Made by a program: the position numbers and the translations under genes
NCBI GenBank assembly: GCA_003517725.1
Contig: DOZZ01000166.1
Coordinates: 25,197 to 52,266 of the forward strand
Source: Bryobacterales bacterium
GTDB lineage: Bacteria > Acidobacteriota > Terriglobia > Bryobacterales > Bryobacteraceae
Direction: 5' to 3'
DNA: 27,070 nucleotides
Notes under the pieces: model-generated
The model's database searches: none
Told to the model about the DNA's origin: nothing
Seen by the model: the letters and a program-made list of their open reading frames with translations, nothing else
Shown here: positions 8,178 to 16,495 of the stretch, piece by piece
Layout of the letters: every line of letters starts with the position of its first letter
How positions within the stretch are numbered: position 1 is the first letter of the stretch

Positions 8178-9359
8178 TTACACTTTCACGGCAACGCGGT
8201 GCCGGGTTACGATGCGGCGAGCCGTATCGCGGGATTCAGCGTCTATGGTCAGGATATCGCCGATCGAACGCGGCTGCCGCACCGGAACGCTTTCCAGGGT
8301 TTCGGCGACCACGGCGGCGATGCCGGGAAACGCGATTTGTTCGTTCAAAAAGGCCTCCACCGCGATCTCGTCGGCGGCATTCAGCGTGCAGCCAGCCGAG
8401 CCCCCGGTCTCCTGCGCCTGGTACGCCAGCCGCAGCAGCGGGAACTTATCGAGATCGGGCGGCGCGAAATCCCATTGCCGGGTGGTGGACCAGTCAATAC
8501 GCGGCACGGGAGCGGCGGCGCGCTCCGGATAGGTAAGGGCGTACTGGATGGGCATGCGCATGTCGGTCGCCGAGACTTGCGCCAGGACGCTGCCGTCGGT
8601 AAATTCCACCATGGCGTGCACTGTCGATTGCGGATGCACGACGACTGCCACATCGGCCGGCGCGAAATCGAAGAGCCAGCAGGCCTCGATCACCTCGAAT
8701 CCTTTATTCATGAGCGTGGCCGAGTCGATCGTGATGCGGTTGCCCATCTTCCAGGTTGGATGCCGCAGTGCTTGCGCCGGCGTTACAAAGGCCAGCTCGC
8801 AGGCGGGCGTGTTGCGAAAGGGGCCCCCGCTGGCAGTCAGAATCAGGCGCGTGACCTCCGGTCGCAGGCCGGCCCGCAGGCACTGGTGAGCGCCGTTGTG
8901 CTCGCTATCCACCGGAATCAGCTCGGCGCTCGCGGCGCGTACGGCTTCCATCACTAGGCCCCCGCCCGAAACCAGGGTCTCCTTATTAGCTAGGGCAATG
9001 CGTTTACCCCGGCGAGCGGCTTCGTAGGTGGCTTCTAGGCCCGCAACGCCAACGATGGCGGATAACACCACATCGGCTTCCCCCGTGGTGGCGATCTGGA
9101 CCAGAGCCTGCCGACCCGTCAGGATTTCGGGCTCGGCGGCGCCCAAGTTTTGCAGCGCTCGCCGAAACTGTGAAATTTGGGATTCTTCGGGCAGCACGAC
9201 CACGCGCGGGGCAAATTCCCGGGTCTGCTCGGCCAGCAGGTCGGCGTTGCGTCCCGCCGCGAGCGCGAAGATCGCAAACCGGTCGCGCCGCTGGCGCACG
9301 ACATCGAGCGTACTGGTGCCGATCGACCCGGTGGAACCTAGGAGCGTAAGTGCTTGCAT
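8178..9359 (-). CDS. dxr: 1-deoxy-D-xylulose 5-phosphate reductoisomerase
   Basis: Rearranges and reduces deoxyxylulose phosphate to methylerythritol phosphate with NADPH, the first committed step of the MEP isoprenoid pathway (cytoplasm). The 393 residues include the NADPH-binding GSTGSIG (8-14), LANKETLVSGGG, the metal-binding PVDSEHN segment, ILTASGGPFR, ATLMNKGFEVIEACWLF and VVVHPQSTVHAMVEF. The usual HNAIFQCL appears as HNGAHQCL, a small deviation next to the metal site. The frame is open for 61 more codons upstream, but ATG 9359 starts exactly at the Rossmann fold and the upstream codons contain the promoter. rseP follows at once. Confidence 0.95.
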   Translation of the reverse strand: MQALTLLGSTGSIGTSTLDVVRQRRDRFAIFALAAGRNADLLAEQTREFAPRVVVLPEESQISQFRRALQNLGAAEPEILTGRQALVQIATTGEADVVLSAIVGVAGLEATYEAARRGKRIALANKETLVSGGGLVMEAVRAASAELIPVDSEHNGAHQCLRAGLRPEVTRLILTASGGPFRNTPACELAFVTPAQALRHPTWKMGNRITIDSATLMNKGFEVIEACWLFDFAPADVAVVVHPQSTVHAMVEFTDGSVLAQVSATDMRMPIQYALTYPERAAAPVPRIDWSTTRQWDFAPPDLDKFPLLRLAYQAQETGGSAGCTLNAADEIAVEAFLNEQIAFPGIAAVVAETLESVPVRQPRSIGDILTIDAESRDTARRIVTRHRVAVKV

Positions 9360-9380
9360 GCAGTGAAGGTTGCTCTCTGC

Positions 9381-9389
9381 ATCATAACA
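9381..9389 (-). promoter_or_regulatory. Extended -10 promoter for dxr
   Basis: TGTTATGAT on the minus strand combines the TG extension with a TATGAT hexamer, ending 21 bases before the dxr ATG. The expected -35 position (GGCAAG) is poor, as is usual for extended -10 promoters. The rest of the 212-bp gap (9360-9571) is AT-rich near 9500-9570, with a small palindromic patch (AATATTAGAATATT at 9509-9522, approximately). I see no convincing terminator there. Confidence 0.45.
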
Positions 9390-9571
9390 TTTGGGGGATT
9401 TCGCTTGCCTGAAAGACCCTTGCGGGCGCCGGGGAGGTTGCTTCAGGGGTCTTAAGAGGTTAGTCTCGCTTTGGTGGGAGTTTTTCTTTCCTCCCCGGCT
9501 TGATTCCAATATTAGAATATTTCCCGGATTCAGCGCAACCAAATTCTGTATTTTGTAGAAAATAATTTGTA

Positions 9572-10471
9572 TTATTTCGTACTAAACTTAACTTGCGTTC
9601 CTGTTAATTCCTCTAACACCTTGATTGTAGAGCACATATCCTCTTCACCCAAACCGCGCGAAATCGCCGTTTGAAAAATCTGGCGGGTCAGAGCGGTCAT
9701 CAGAAGCGGCACATTCAGCTCCTGCGCCGATTCCAGCATGAGGCCGGTATCCTTATGCATCCACTTTAGGGAGAAGTTGGGGGCGAAGTCGCGGCGCAGG
9801 ACGAACGGCGCTTTGAACTCGATCAGCCCGGATTTCGCGGCGCTGTTGGCCAGGATTTCCAGCATCAGTTCGGGATCGACGCCGGCTTTGGTACTAAGGA
9901 CCAGGCCCTCATTAAAGGCGTTAAGGATGTTCGAGAGGATCAGGTTCTGGGTAAGTTTGGCGTGCAGGCCCATACCGGGGCCGCCGCAAAGGTAAAACCG
10001 CTGACCCATGGGATGCATCCACGGCTTGGCGCGTTCGAAGACGGCCGCGTCGCCGCCGATCATAAAGGTAAGCGTGCCGTTTTCGGCGCCCGGCTTGGAT
10101 CCGGTGCAAGGCGCGCCCAGAAAATGGATACCGGCGTCGGCCAGGCGCTGGTGAACGCGCACGCTGGACGACGGGCTGACGGTGCTGGCGTCGATGACGA
10201 CCGAGCCGGGCTTCGCGCCCGCAAGTACGCCATCCGGCCCCAGGATAACGGATTCGGACATGGCGCTATCGCCCACACAGAGGAAGATGCCTTCAGCCTG
10301 GGCTGCGGCTTCGGCGGGCGTTTCACAATAAATGCCGTTCTCGGCGGCGGCCAGTTCGCGCGCTTTCGAAGCGGTGTTGGACCACAGCGCGACGGAATGT
10401 CCGGCGCGGAGCAGGTTGCGGGCCATGGGCGCGCCCATGATGCCAAGGCCAAGGAATGCGAGTTGTGCCAT
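9572..10471 (-). CDS. NAD(P)-dependent beta-hydroxyacid dehydrogenase
   Basis: Member of the 3-hydroxyisobutyrate dehydrogenase / glyoxylate and succinic semialdehyde reductase family; the exact substrate is not decidable. The 299 residues begin with the nucleotide-binding FLGLGIMGAPMARNLL (about 5-20). The substrate-site segment GAPCTGSKPGAENGTL lies near 119-134, and the catalytic Lys motif AKLTQNLILSN near 170-180 (normally K..N). A helical C-terminal half with KDTGLMLESAQEL follows. The GAPCTGSKPGAE variant (family usual: D.PVSGG..GA) resembles the glyoxylate/succinic semialdehyde reductase branch. ATG 10471 follows an extended -10 box. Downstream is the 212-bp gap before dxr. Confidence 0.9.
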   Translation of the reverse strand: MAQLAFLGLGIMGAPMARNLLRAGHSVALWSNTASKARELAAAENGIYCETPAEAAAQAEGIFLCVGDSAMSESVILGPDGVLAGAKPGSVVIDASTVSPSSSVRVHQRLADAGIHFLGAPCTGSKPGAENGTLTFMIGGDAAVFERAKPWMHPMGQRFYLCGGPGMGLHAKLTQNLILSNILNAFNEGLVLSTKAGVDPELMLEILANSAAKSGLIEFKAPFVLRRDFAPNFSLKWMHKDTGLMLESAQELNVPLLMTALTRQIFQTAISRGLGEEDMCSTIKVLEELTGTQVKFSTK

Positions 10472-10480
10472 GCAGAGGAA

Positions 10481-10489
10481 AGTTTAGCA
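10481..10489 (-). promoter_or_regulatory. Extended -10 promoter, near-leaderless, for the dehydrogenase
   Basis: TGCTAAACT on the minus strand ends nine bases before the ATG at 10471. The intervening TTCCTCTGC has no Shine-Dalgarno. It is almost identical to the bshC box TGCTAATCT. Confidence 0.45.
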
Positions 10490-10497
10490 GGGCCTGA

Positions 10498-10779
10498 TCA
10501 GACCAGTTCCAGGCGGAGTTCGCGGCCGACTACGGTGGCGGCCTTCCGCAGCGTGCTGAGGGTGACGCCGTCGTTTTGGGGATCGAGCAGGCGATCGAGG
10601 GCGGCGCGGCTGGTTTGCATGCGCCGCGCCATTTCGGATTTGGAAAAACCCTTTTCCTGCATGGCCGCTTCGACCTGGCGCGCTATGACGCGCTTGATGG
10701 CGGTGGCGCTGACCTCTTCGTAGATGCCTTCTTCCCGAAGCCAGCTATCCACGGTGGAGCCGATATTAGTCTTTTTCAT
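10498..10779 (-). CDS. higA: HigA-like antitoxin, XRE-type helix-turn-helix
   Basis: A 93-residue DNA-binding antitoxin that should neutralise the upstream-encoded RelE/HigB-type toxin and repress the shared promoter. A helix-turn-helix is visible at about residues 46-66 (SKSEMARRMQTSRAALDRLL), preceded by a helical region (VIARQVEAAMQEKG), and the protein ends in a strand RELRLELV. ATG 10779 overlaps the toxin stop as ATGA, giving translational coupling; a GTG three codons upstream is less likely. Antitoxin second in the operon is the HigBA order. Confidence 0.85.
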   Translation of the reverse strand: MKKTNIGSTVDSWLREEGIYEEVSATAIKRVIARQVEAAMQEKGFSKSEMARRMQTSRAALDRLLDPQNDGVTLSTLRKAATVVGRELRLELV

Positions 10780-11126
10780 GTGATGCACCCTTTGCGGCGC
10801 TTGAGCGCCAAATCAATGTCGTGCTGCGGTGTTTTTTGGGTCTTCTTCATGAAGCCGTGCAGCAGCACCATGCAGTCCCGCTCCGCATGGAACAAAACGC
10901 GCGCGATGCGGCCGTGCGGCAGACTGCTGCGTACTTCCCAGATGTCGCGCCCGAGGCTGCGCACCAACGGCATTCCCAGCGGCCACGAAAACTCGACATC
11001 TTTGATGTCCTCCCCGATAATCCTGCGATCTTCCGCGTCCAGACTTTTCAGCCACTCCCGCACGGGCTCGCGTCCATTATCGGAACGGTAGAACCGGGCG
11101 GGAAGACGTTTGAGAAGAGGCTCCAT
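10776..11126 (-). CDS. higB: HigB / phage Gp49-like toxin (RelE superfamily)
   Basis: Ribosome-dependent mRNA interferase family, acting in the cytoplasm. The 116 residues contain PARFYRSDNGREPVREWLK (about 9-27), DIWEVRSSLPHGRIARVLF, and the signature LLHGFMKKTQKTPQHDI near the C-terminus. Basic residues in GRIARVLF and HGFMKKTQKTP correspond to the family's presumed active surface. The frame is open for 40 more codons, but ATG 11126 begins the domain and sits just after a near-perfect promoter, so the upstream codons are the promoter itself. The toxin comes first and is coupled to higA by an ATGA overlap. Confidence 0.87.
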   Translation of the reverse strand: MEPLLKRLPARFYRSDNGREPVREWLKSLDAEDRRIIGEDIKDVEFSWPLGMPLVRSLGRDIWEVRSSLPHGRIARVLFHAERDCMVLLHGFMKKTQKTPQHDIDLALKRRKGCIT

Positions 11127-11129
11127 AGA

Positions 11130-11168
11130 CAATGTATCAATTATGGTACTGGGTGTCAACATACATTG
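11130..11168 (-). promoter_or_regulatory. higBA promoter inside an inverted repeat (putative operator)
   Basis: Minus strand: -35 TTGACA (11159-11154), 17-bp spacer, -10 TACATT (11136-11131), then four bases to the higB ATG. A perfect 8-bp inverted repeat, CAATGTAT (11130-11137 on the plus strand) and ATACATTG (11161-11168), brackets the core promoter and overlaps the -10. HigA binding there would block polymerase. The very short leader suggests leaderless translation of the toxin. Confidence 0.7.
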
Positions 11169-11226
11169 TGGATGACCGTTGTGGCTGGCGGTATGCTCCC
11201 ATCGGGTATGCTGGAGATAGAACGCC

Positions 11227-11577
11227 GTGTTTAAGACTGCTGCCAATTCGCTGCTGACCTTGGTGCTGCTGGCCAGTTACCTGTGGGGCGGCTGCGTTTC
11301 GTGCGAGCAGTATTTTATGCTGCCCTCCGCGCGGCATTGTTGTGAGGCGGGTAAGTGCAAGACGCCCAGCGCTCCGCGCCAACAGAAAAATTGCGAGCGC
11401 CTGGCGCTGAACCATGTGCCGGAAGCCCACTCGCACTCTGAAATTGCCGCGGCCTTCGCCGCCACGCCGGCTCGCGTCACGCTGGTTTTGTTGCCCGTGC
11501 GGTGGATCGACGTAACCCAAGTCCCTAGTCCATCCCCCCGCGATTTACTCATTCTCAACGCCTCTCTTTTGATCTAG
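11227..11577 (+). CDS. Small exported Cys/His-rich protein heading the efflux operon
   Basis: A 116-residue protein with an N-terminal hydrophobic signal or anchor (about residues 6-22). The segment after it holds six cysteines (23, 26, 38, 39, 44, 56) and several histidines (37, 63, 68, 70), with CVSC and HCCEAGKC motifs. This is a plausible periplasmic thiol metal-binding site. The rest is unremarkable, with a hydrophobic strand VTLVLLPV near 84-91. GTG 11227 is supported by GGAGAT at 11213-11218, eight bases upstream. The pump gene follows 41 bp later. I do not recognise a named family; a copper-binding or sensing role is inferred from cysteines and context. Alternatively it could be a structural disulfide protein. 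Confidence 0.65.
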   Translation: MFKTAANSLLTLVLLASYLWGGCVSCEQYFMLPSARHCCEAGKCKTPSAPRQQKNCERLALNHVPEAHSHSEIAAAFAATPARVTLVLLPVRWIDVTQVPSPSPRDLLILNASLLI

Positions 11578-11605
11578 CCGCCCTCCCTGCCCTTCGTTTT
11601 GCAGT

Positions 11606-11614
11606 GGAGGAGAG
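11606..11614 (+). promoter_or_regulatory. Shine-Dalgarno deciding the pump start
   Basis: GGAGGAGAG ends four bases before the GTG at 11619. An in-frame GTG at 11604 would overlap this site, so 11619 is the start, giving the usual family N-terminus (V/M)[13 protein letters not shown]. Confidence 0.7.
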
Positions 11615-11618
11615 CTGT

Positions 11619-14600
11619 GTGATCAATCGACTCGTCGAGTTTGCGTTAAAAAATCGCTTTATCGTGATCGCGTTCTATCTGGGCATCGCGGCCTGGGGCT
11701 ATTGGGCCATGACGCGCAGCCCGGTGGACGCCATCCCCGATCTCAGCGACAACCAGGTGATCGTCTTCACCGACTGGGTGGGCCGCAGTCCGCAGGAGAT
11801 CGAAGATCAGGTCACGTATCCGCTGACGGTCAGCCTGCAGGGCCTGCCGGGCGTGCGCGTCGTGCGGTCGAGCTCGGCGTTCGGGTTCTCGATGATCTTC
11901 GTGATCTTCGAGGACAACGTGGATCTCTACTTCGCCCGCACGCGCGTGCTCGAGCGGTTGAACCTGGTCAGCAAGCAGATGCCGGCCGGCGTGGTGCCGG
12001 TGCTGGGACCGGATGCCACGGGCATGGGCCACATCTTCTGGTACACGGTGGAAGGCGCCGGGCACGATCTGCGCGAGCTGCGCACGCTGCAGGACTGGTT
12101 CATCCGCTACCAGCTCAACTCAGTGCCGGGCGTGGCCGAAGTGGCCAGCGTGGGCGGCGAGGTGCAGCAGTACCAGATCGACGTGGACCCCGACCGCTTA
12201 CGCACCTACGGGCTGCCGCTGAGCCGCGTCGTCGATGCCGTGATGCGCAGCAACCAGAACGTCGGCGGCAACGTGCTCGAGGCCAACGGCTCGTGGTCGA
12301 TCGTGCGTGGGCTAGGGCTGATTCAATCGACCGGCGACATCGAAAACATTGCCGTGGGCGCGCGGGCGGGCGTGCCGATTTACGTGCGCGACATTGCCAA
12401 CGTCCATATCGGCAATGCGTTTCGCGTGGCCTCGCTGGTAAAGGGCGGCCGCGAGGCGGTGGGCGGCGTGGTGGTGGCGCGCTCCGGGGCGAATCCAAAA
12501 GAACTGATTACGCTGGTGCGGGCCAAGATCAAAGATCTGGAAGCCGGCCTTCCCAAGGGCGTCCACATCGTCCCGTTCTATGACCGGTCGGAATTGATCG
12601 ATCAATCGATCGACACGCTGCGGCATGCGCTCATCGAAGAAATCATTTTGGTGACCCTGGCGCACATCGTATTTCTGGCGCACTTTCGCAGCATTTTGAT
12701 TGTCACGCTGCCTCTGCCGCTGGCCGTGCTGAGTTCCTTCCTGATTCTGTTCTATCTGCACGTGACTTCCAACATTATGTCGCTGGCGGGCATCGCGATT
12801 GCCATCGGCGTGCTGGTCGACGCGGGCATTGTGGTGACCGAGAACGCGTTCCGCCATGTGGAAACGGATGGGGTGGACCCGCGCGACCGCGCGGCCGTGT
12901 GGCGAACCGTACTGGAGTCGACGCGGCTGGTGGGCCGGCCCATCTTTTTCTCGATGGCGATCATTTTGCTGGCCTTCATTCCGGTATTCGCGCTGAGCGG
13001 GCAGGAAGGCAAGCTGTTCCGGCCGCTGGCCTTCGCCAAGACCGCGGCGATGGCCGGCGCGACCGTGATTGCCGTGACGCTGGTGCCGGTGCTGTGCACC
13101 CTGCTGCTGGGCGGCAAGATGCATCGCGAGGAAGACAATCCGGTGATGCGCGTGTTGCAGCGCGGCTACCGGCCGCTATTGCGCTGGGCGTTGGGCCATC
13201 GCGCCATTACGCTCGGCGTGGCCTTGGCGCTGTTTGCCGGCGCGGGCTTTCTGGCCACGCGCATCGGCAGCGAGTTCATGCCGCCGCTGAATGAGGGCGA
13301 CCTGATGTTCATGCCCATCGCCGACCCCAGCATCTCGTTGCCGGAGAACACGCGCATCGCCGAACGCCAGGACCTCGTCATCGAGAAATTTCCGGAGGTG
13401 GCGTGGGTGGTGGCCAAGGTCGCGCGCGCCGACACCGCCACCGATCCGGCGTCGCTCAACATGACCGAGACCATCGTGCACCTTAAGCCCCGCAACCAGT
13501 GGCGGCCGGGCATGACCATCGAGAAATTGAAGTCGGAGATGGACCGCGCCGTGGCCCTGCCGGGCGTGGCCAACATCTGGACCATGCCGATCATCAACCG
13601 CATCGACATGCTGAACACCGGCATACGGTCGGAGCTGGGCATCAAGGTGTTCGGCGCCGATTTGAAGGTGCTGGAACAGAAGGCGCGCGAGATCGCCGAA
13701 GCCGTCCGTGGCATCCGCGGCGCGCAGGATGTGTACCCGGAGCAGATCAGCGGGGCGCTCTATACGGACATCCAGATCGACCGTCCGGCGGCCGCGCGCT
13801 ACGGCATCGACGTGGGCGCGATTCAGGACACCATCGAGACGGCCATCGGCGAGAAGGTGCTGTCCACCAGCATCGAAGGGCGCCAGCGCTTCGGGATTCG
13901 CGTGCGCTATGCGCCGCAATACCGCGGCGACCTGCAGGCTCTGGGCAATGTGCTGGTGGACGCGCCCGGCGGCGCGCAGATTGCGCTGGGCCGGCTGGCC
14001 AGCATCACGCGCGCCAGCGGCCCCTCCATGATCAACAGCGAAAACGGCCTCCTCGACGTCGCGGTGCTTCTGAGCGTGCGCGGGCGCGACATCGGCAGCT
14101 TCGTGCAGGAGGCGCGCCGCGTAATTCCCGGCAACGTGAGCCTCCCGGCCGGCTACTACCTGGGATGGAGTGGCCAATACGAGAACCAGCAGCACGCGCG
14201 CAAGCGCCTGGAGGTGGTGTTCCCGGTGGTGCTGTTCGTCATCTACATTTTGCTGTTCCTGACCTACCGCTCGTTCCTGGAGGCCGCGCACGTGCTGCTG
14301 GCCGTGCCGTTCGCGCTCACCGGCGGGGTATATCTGCTGTACCTGCTGGGCTTCAATTTCAGCGTGGCCGTGTGGGTGGGCTTCATCGCGCTATTTGGGA
14401 CGGCGGTGCAGACCGGCATGGTGATGGTGATCTATCTGGAAGAGGCCGTGGCGCGCAAGCAGGCGCAGCGCGGCGCTGCCTATGGCCTGACGGATCTGCG
14501 CGACGCCGTGATGGAAGGCGCGCTGTTACGGCTGCGGCCCAAGGTCATGACAGTTTCGACTATCGTGGCCGGGCTGCTGCCGATTATGTGGAGCCAGCGC

Positions 14601-14762
14601 GTCGGCGCGGAAGTGATCAAGCCACTGGCGACGCCGGTGCTGGGCGGCATGGTCAGTTCGCTGCTGCACGTTTTGATTGTGACGCCCGTAATTTTTTTGT
14701 GGCTGAGGGAACGCGCGTTCCGCAAGGCTGCGCTAATTAAAAAAACAGGAGAGACGCAATGA
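11619..14762 (+). CDS. cusA: Cu(I)/Ag(I)-type RND efflux pump, CusA-like
   Basis: Inner-membrane proton-driven pump that exports monovalent metal across the envelope with adaptor and outer-membrane channel. The 1047 residues show full RND architecture. Metal specificity: Met565, Met615 and Met664 (contexts [22 protein letters not shown]) align with the three CusA metal-site methionines 573, 623 and 672 with identical spacing. The TM4 motif [13 protein letters not shown] has Asp401 (CusA Asp405) and Glu408. The proton relay keeps Lys975 (CusA 984, LRPKVMT), but the CusA Glu939 position is Gln931 (GTAVQTG). The stop overlaps the next start as ATGA. It is CusA-like, not divalent CzcA, by these methionines. 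Confidence 0.93.
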   Translation: MINRLVEFALKNRFIVIAFYLGIAAWGYWAMTRSPVDAIPDLSDNQVIVFTDWVGRSPQEIEDQVTYPLTVSLQGLPGVRVVRSSSAFGFSMIFVIFEDNVDLYFARTRVLERLNLVSKQMPAGVVPVLGPDATGMGHIFWYTVEGAGHDLRELRTLQDWFIRYQLNSVPGVAEVASVGGEVQQYQIDVDPDRLRTYGLPLSRVVDAVMRSNQNVGGNVLEANGSWSIVRGLGLIQSTGDIENIAVGARAGVPIYVRDIANVHIGNAFRVASLVKGGREAVGGVVVARSGANPKELITLVRAKIKDLEAGLPKGVHIVPFYDRSELIDQSIDTLRHALIEEIILVTLAHIVFLAHFRSILIVTLPLPLAVLSSFLILFYLHVTSNIMSLAGIAIAIGVLVDAGIVVTENAFRHVETDGVDPRDRAAVWRTVLESTRLVGRPIFFSMAIILLAFIPVFALSGQEGKLFRPLAFAKTAAMAGATVIAVTLVPVLCTLLLGGKMHREEDNPVMRVLQRGYRPLLRWALGHRAITLGVALALFAGAGFLATRIGSEFMPPLNEGDLMFMPIADPSISLPENTRIAERQDLVIEKFPEVAWVVAKVARADTATDPASLNMTETIVHLKPRNQWRPGMTIEKLKSEMDRAVALPGVANIWTMPIINRIDMLNTGIRSELGIKVFGADLKVLEQKAREIAEAVRGIRGAQDVYPEQISGALYTDIQIDRPAAARYGIDVGAIQDTIETAIGEKVLSTSIEGRQRFGIRVRYAPQYRGDLQALGNVLVDAPGGAQIALGRLASITRASGPSMINSENGLLDVAVLLSVRGRDIGSFVQEARRVIPGNVSLPAGYYLGWSGQYENQQHARKRLEVVFPVVLFVIYILLFLTYRSFLEAAHVLLAVPFALTGGVYLLYLLGFNFSVAVWVGFIALFGTAVQTGMVMVIYLEEAVARKQAQRGAAYGLTDLRDAVMEGALLRLRPKVMTVSTIVAGLLPIMWSQRVGAEVIKPLATPVLGGMVSSLLHVLIVTPVIFLWLRERAFRKAALIKKTGETQ

Positions 14763-15181
14763 CGAAGAACGCGAAAGTGAAATGGGCGGCGGCCGCGATG
14801 GTTGCCGCGGGCCTGCTGCTGGGGGCTTGCAAGAGCCAGGCGCCGACGGGCAAGGAGATCGAGTCGCACCGCGCCGGCGGGCTGGTGCTGACACTGCGGA
14901 ACGACAAGGGCGATCTGACCCAGGGCCAGAACCAGTTCGTGGTGGAGTTCCGCTCGGCCGCGGACAACAAGCCGGTGGACGCGGGGCATGTCTCGGTGAA
15001 CTCGACCATGGCGATGCCCGGGATGGCCTTGATCGCGGCAATTGAAGTGCAGCCGGGCGACGCCAAGGGACAGTATCTGGCGAAGGGCAGCTTTAGTATG
15101 AGCGGGTCGTGGCACTTTGAGGTGCACTGGGATGGACCCGCGGGGCAAGGCAGCACCACGTTCAATACCAACGTGCGGTGA
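14759..15181 (+). CDS. YtkA/FixH-like lipoprotein in the efflux operon
   Basis: A 140-residue lipoprotein: basic N-terminus, hydrophobic stretch and lipobox LLGAC, with lipidated Cys24. The mature part is a single beta-sandwich-like domain resembling YtkA/FixH proteins: [19 protein letters not shown], then [12 protein letters not shown], then the Met-rich [12 protein letters not shown] segment (about 81-92), ending GSWHFEVHW. The three methionines in that segment could bind Cu(I). It overlaps the pump stop by four bases and precedes the channel gene by 6 bp. A periplasmic copper-carrier role, analogous to CusF, is inferred from position and methionines only. Confidence 0.8.
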   Translation: MTKNAKVKWAAAAMVAAGLLLGACKSQAPTGKEIESHRAGGLVLTLRNDKGDLTQGQNQFVVEFRSAADNKPVDAGHVSVNSTMAMPGMALIAAIEVQPGDAKGQYLAKGSFSMSGSWHFEVHWDGPAGQGSTTFNTNVR

Positions 15182-15187
15182 CGCGGC

Positions 15188-16495
15188 ATGACTAGGCCAT
15201 GGATGTCCGCGGCAGTGTTGCTTGCGGTGCTGCCAACGGCGTGGGGGCAAAGCGCGGGCGTGCTGGACCCGGTGCATGGGTTGTCGGCCGAAGATCTGGT
15301 GGCGCGCGCGCTGCCGCGCAACGGCGATCTGCTGGCCGCGCGGCAACAGGTGGCCGCGGCGCGGGGCAGTTTGACGCAGGCCGGGCTGCGCGCCAACCCA
15401 TCGCTCGAGCTCAGCGGCATGCAGGAGGTGGCCGGCAGCGACAACAACTTCATGCTCGGCGGGTCGCTGCCGCTCGAGCTCTTCGGCCGCCGTGACCGAC
15501 GTGTAGAAGTGGCGCGCGGCGACTTGCGGGTCTCGGAGTTTGAGGCGGCCCAACACGAGCGGCAACTGCGCCTCGACATCGAATTGAAGATGGGCGAGGT
15601 GCTCGCGGCGCTGCGCAATCTGCAGTTCACCGAAGAGCTGGCGGCCCTCAACCAACAGGCCGTGGACCTGATGCGGGCGCGCGTCGAGAAGGGCTCGGCA
15701 GCCCCGCTCGATTTGAACATGCTGCGAGTCGAGCTGAGCCGCATCGAGGCTGCGCGCGCCGACCTCGAAGGCAAGCTGGGCGTGAATCTGCTGGAGCTGA
15801 AGAGTCTTGCGGCCATGAAGCCGGACGAGGAGTTGCACGTGAAAGGAACGTTGGAGCCCTCGCCTTTTCCACTCACGTTGGAGGCCGCGACCGCGCGTGC
15901 TTTGAGCAAGCGGCCCGACTTGCTGGCGGTGCGCGCGTCTGAAACGGTGACCGCGGCCAAGCTCAAGCAGGCGCGGGTAGAGGGCCGGCCGGATGCCAGC
16001 GTCAACGCTAACTACCAGCGCATGGATTTTGGCTTCGGCGTGAACGGCACTCTACCGGGCGGCGGGCTGCGGCGGGTGCAGGGAATGTTCAACGATGTCA
16101 CGCTGGGCGTGTCGCTCTCGCTGCCGGTGCGCAATCGCAATCAAGGGGCGATCGAAAGCGCGGTGGCGCTGGAGGAAGCGGCTCACCGGCGGCGCGAATA
16201 TGCCGAGTTGATTGTGGGCCGCGAGGTGGCGGCGGCTTTTCTGAGCTATCGGAAAGCTCGCGAGGGCCTTGATATTTATCGCGAAGGCGTGCGCGGCCAG
16301 GCGCGCCAGAATCTGGATGTAGTGCGCAAGGTTTATGAGCTGGGACGCACGCCTTACACGGAGGTGATCGCGGAGCAGCGCCGCTATGTGGACGTGGAGA
16401 CGGGTTACACCGAGGCGCTGTCGCGTTATTACCAGGCGTCGGTGCGGCTGTGCTCCGCGGTGGCCGCGGACGGGAGAGACACATGCCGCGAATAG
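15188..16495 (+). CDS. TolC-family outer-membrane efflux channel
   Basis: Outer-membrane component of the tripartite metal efflux system. The 435-residue protein has a cleavable signal (ends PTAWGQS) and no lipobox cysteine. Two homologous halves follow, as expected for the family: LSAEDLVARALPRNGDLLAA at the start of the first, LTLEAATARALSKRPDLLAV at the start of the second. Each half has long amphipathic helices and a beta segment (NPSLELSG; VNANYQRMDFGFG). SLPLELFGRRDRR and SLSLPVRNRNQGAI are typical CusC/CzcC-like turns. The last 13 bases overlap the adaptor gene. CusC is the nearest role; the divalent-type CzcC is a possible alternative on sequence alone. Confidence 0.9.
   Translation: MTRPWMSAAVLLAVLPTAWGQSAGVLDPVHGLSAEDLVARALPRNGDLLAARQQVAAARGSLTQAGLRANPSLELSGMQEVAGSDNNFMLGGSLPLELFGRRDRRVEVARGDLRVSEFEAAQHERQLRLDIELKMGEVLAALRNLQFTEELAALNQQAVDLMRARVEKGSAAPLDLNMLRVELSRIEAARADLEGKLGVNLLELKSLAAMKPDEELHVKGTLEPSPFPLTLEAATARALSKRPDLLAVRASETVTAAKLKQARVEGRPDASVNANYQRMDFGFGVNGTLPGGGLRRVQGMFNDVTLGVSLSLPVRNRNQGAIESAVALEEAAHRRREYAELIVGREVAAAFLSYRKAREGLDIYREGVRGQARQNLDVVRKVYELGRTPYTEVIAEQRRYVDVETGYTEALSRYYQASVRLCSAVAADGRDTCRE

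Noticed and set aside
9509..9522. AATATTAGAATATT as a terminator or operator
   Set aside because: The element is short and AT-only with no following U-tract on either strand and no second copy, so it is too weak to call.
9360..9542. A 61-codon N-terminal extension of Dxr
   Set aside because: It precedes the Rossmann motif that normally starts the protein, and contains the extended -10 box.
11619..14762. Divalent-cation (CzcA-type) specificity of the RND pump
   Set aside because: The three methionines of the CusA metal site are all present with matching spacing, and the TM4 motif is of the CusA type.
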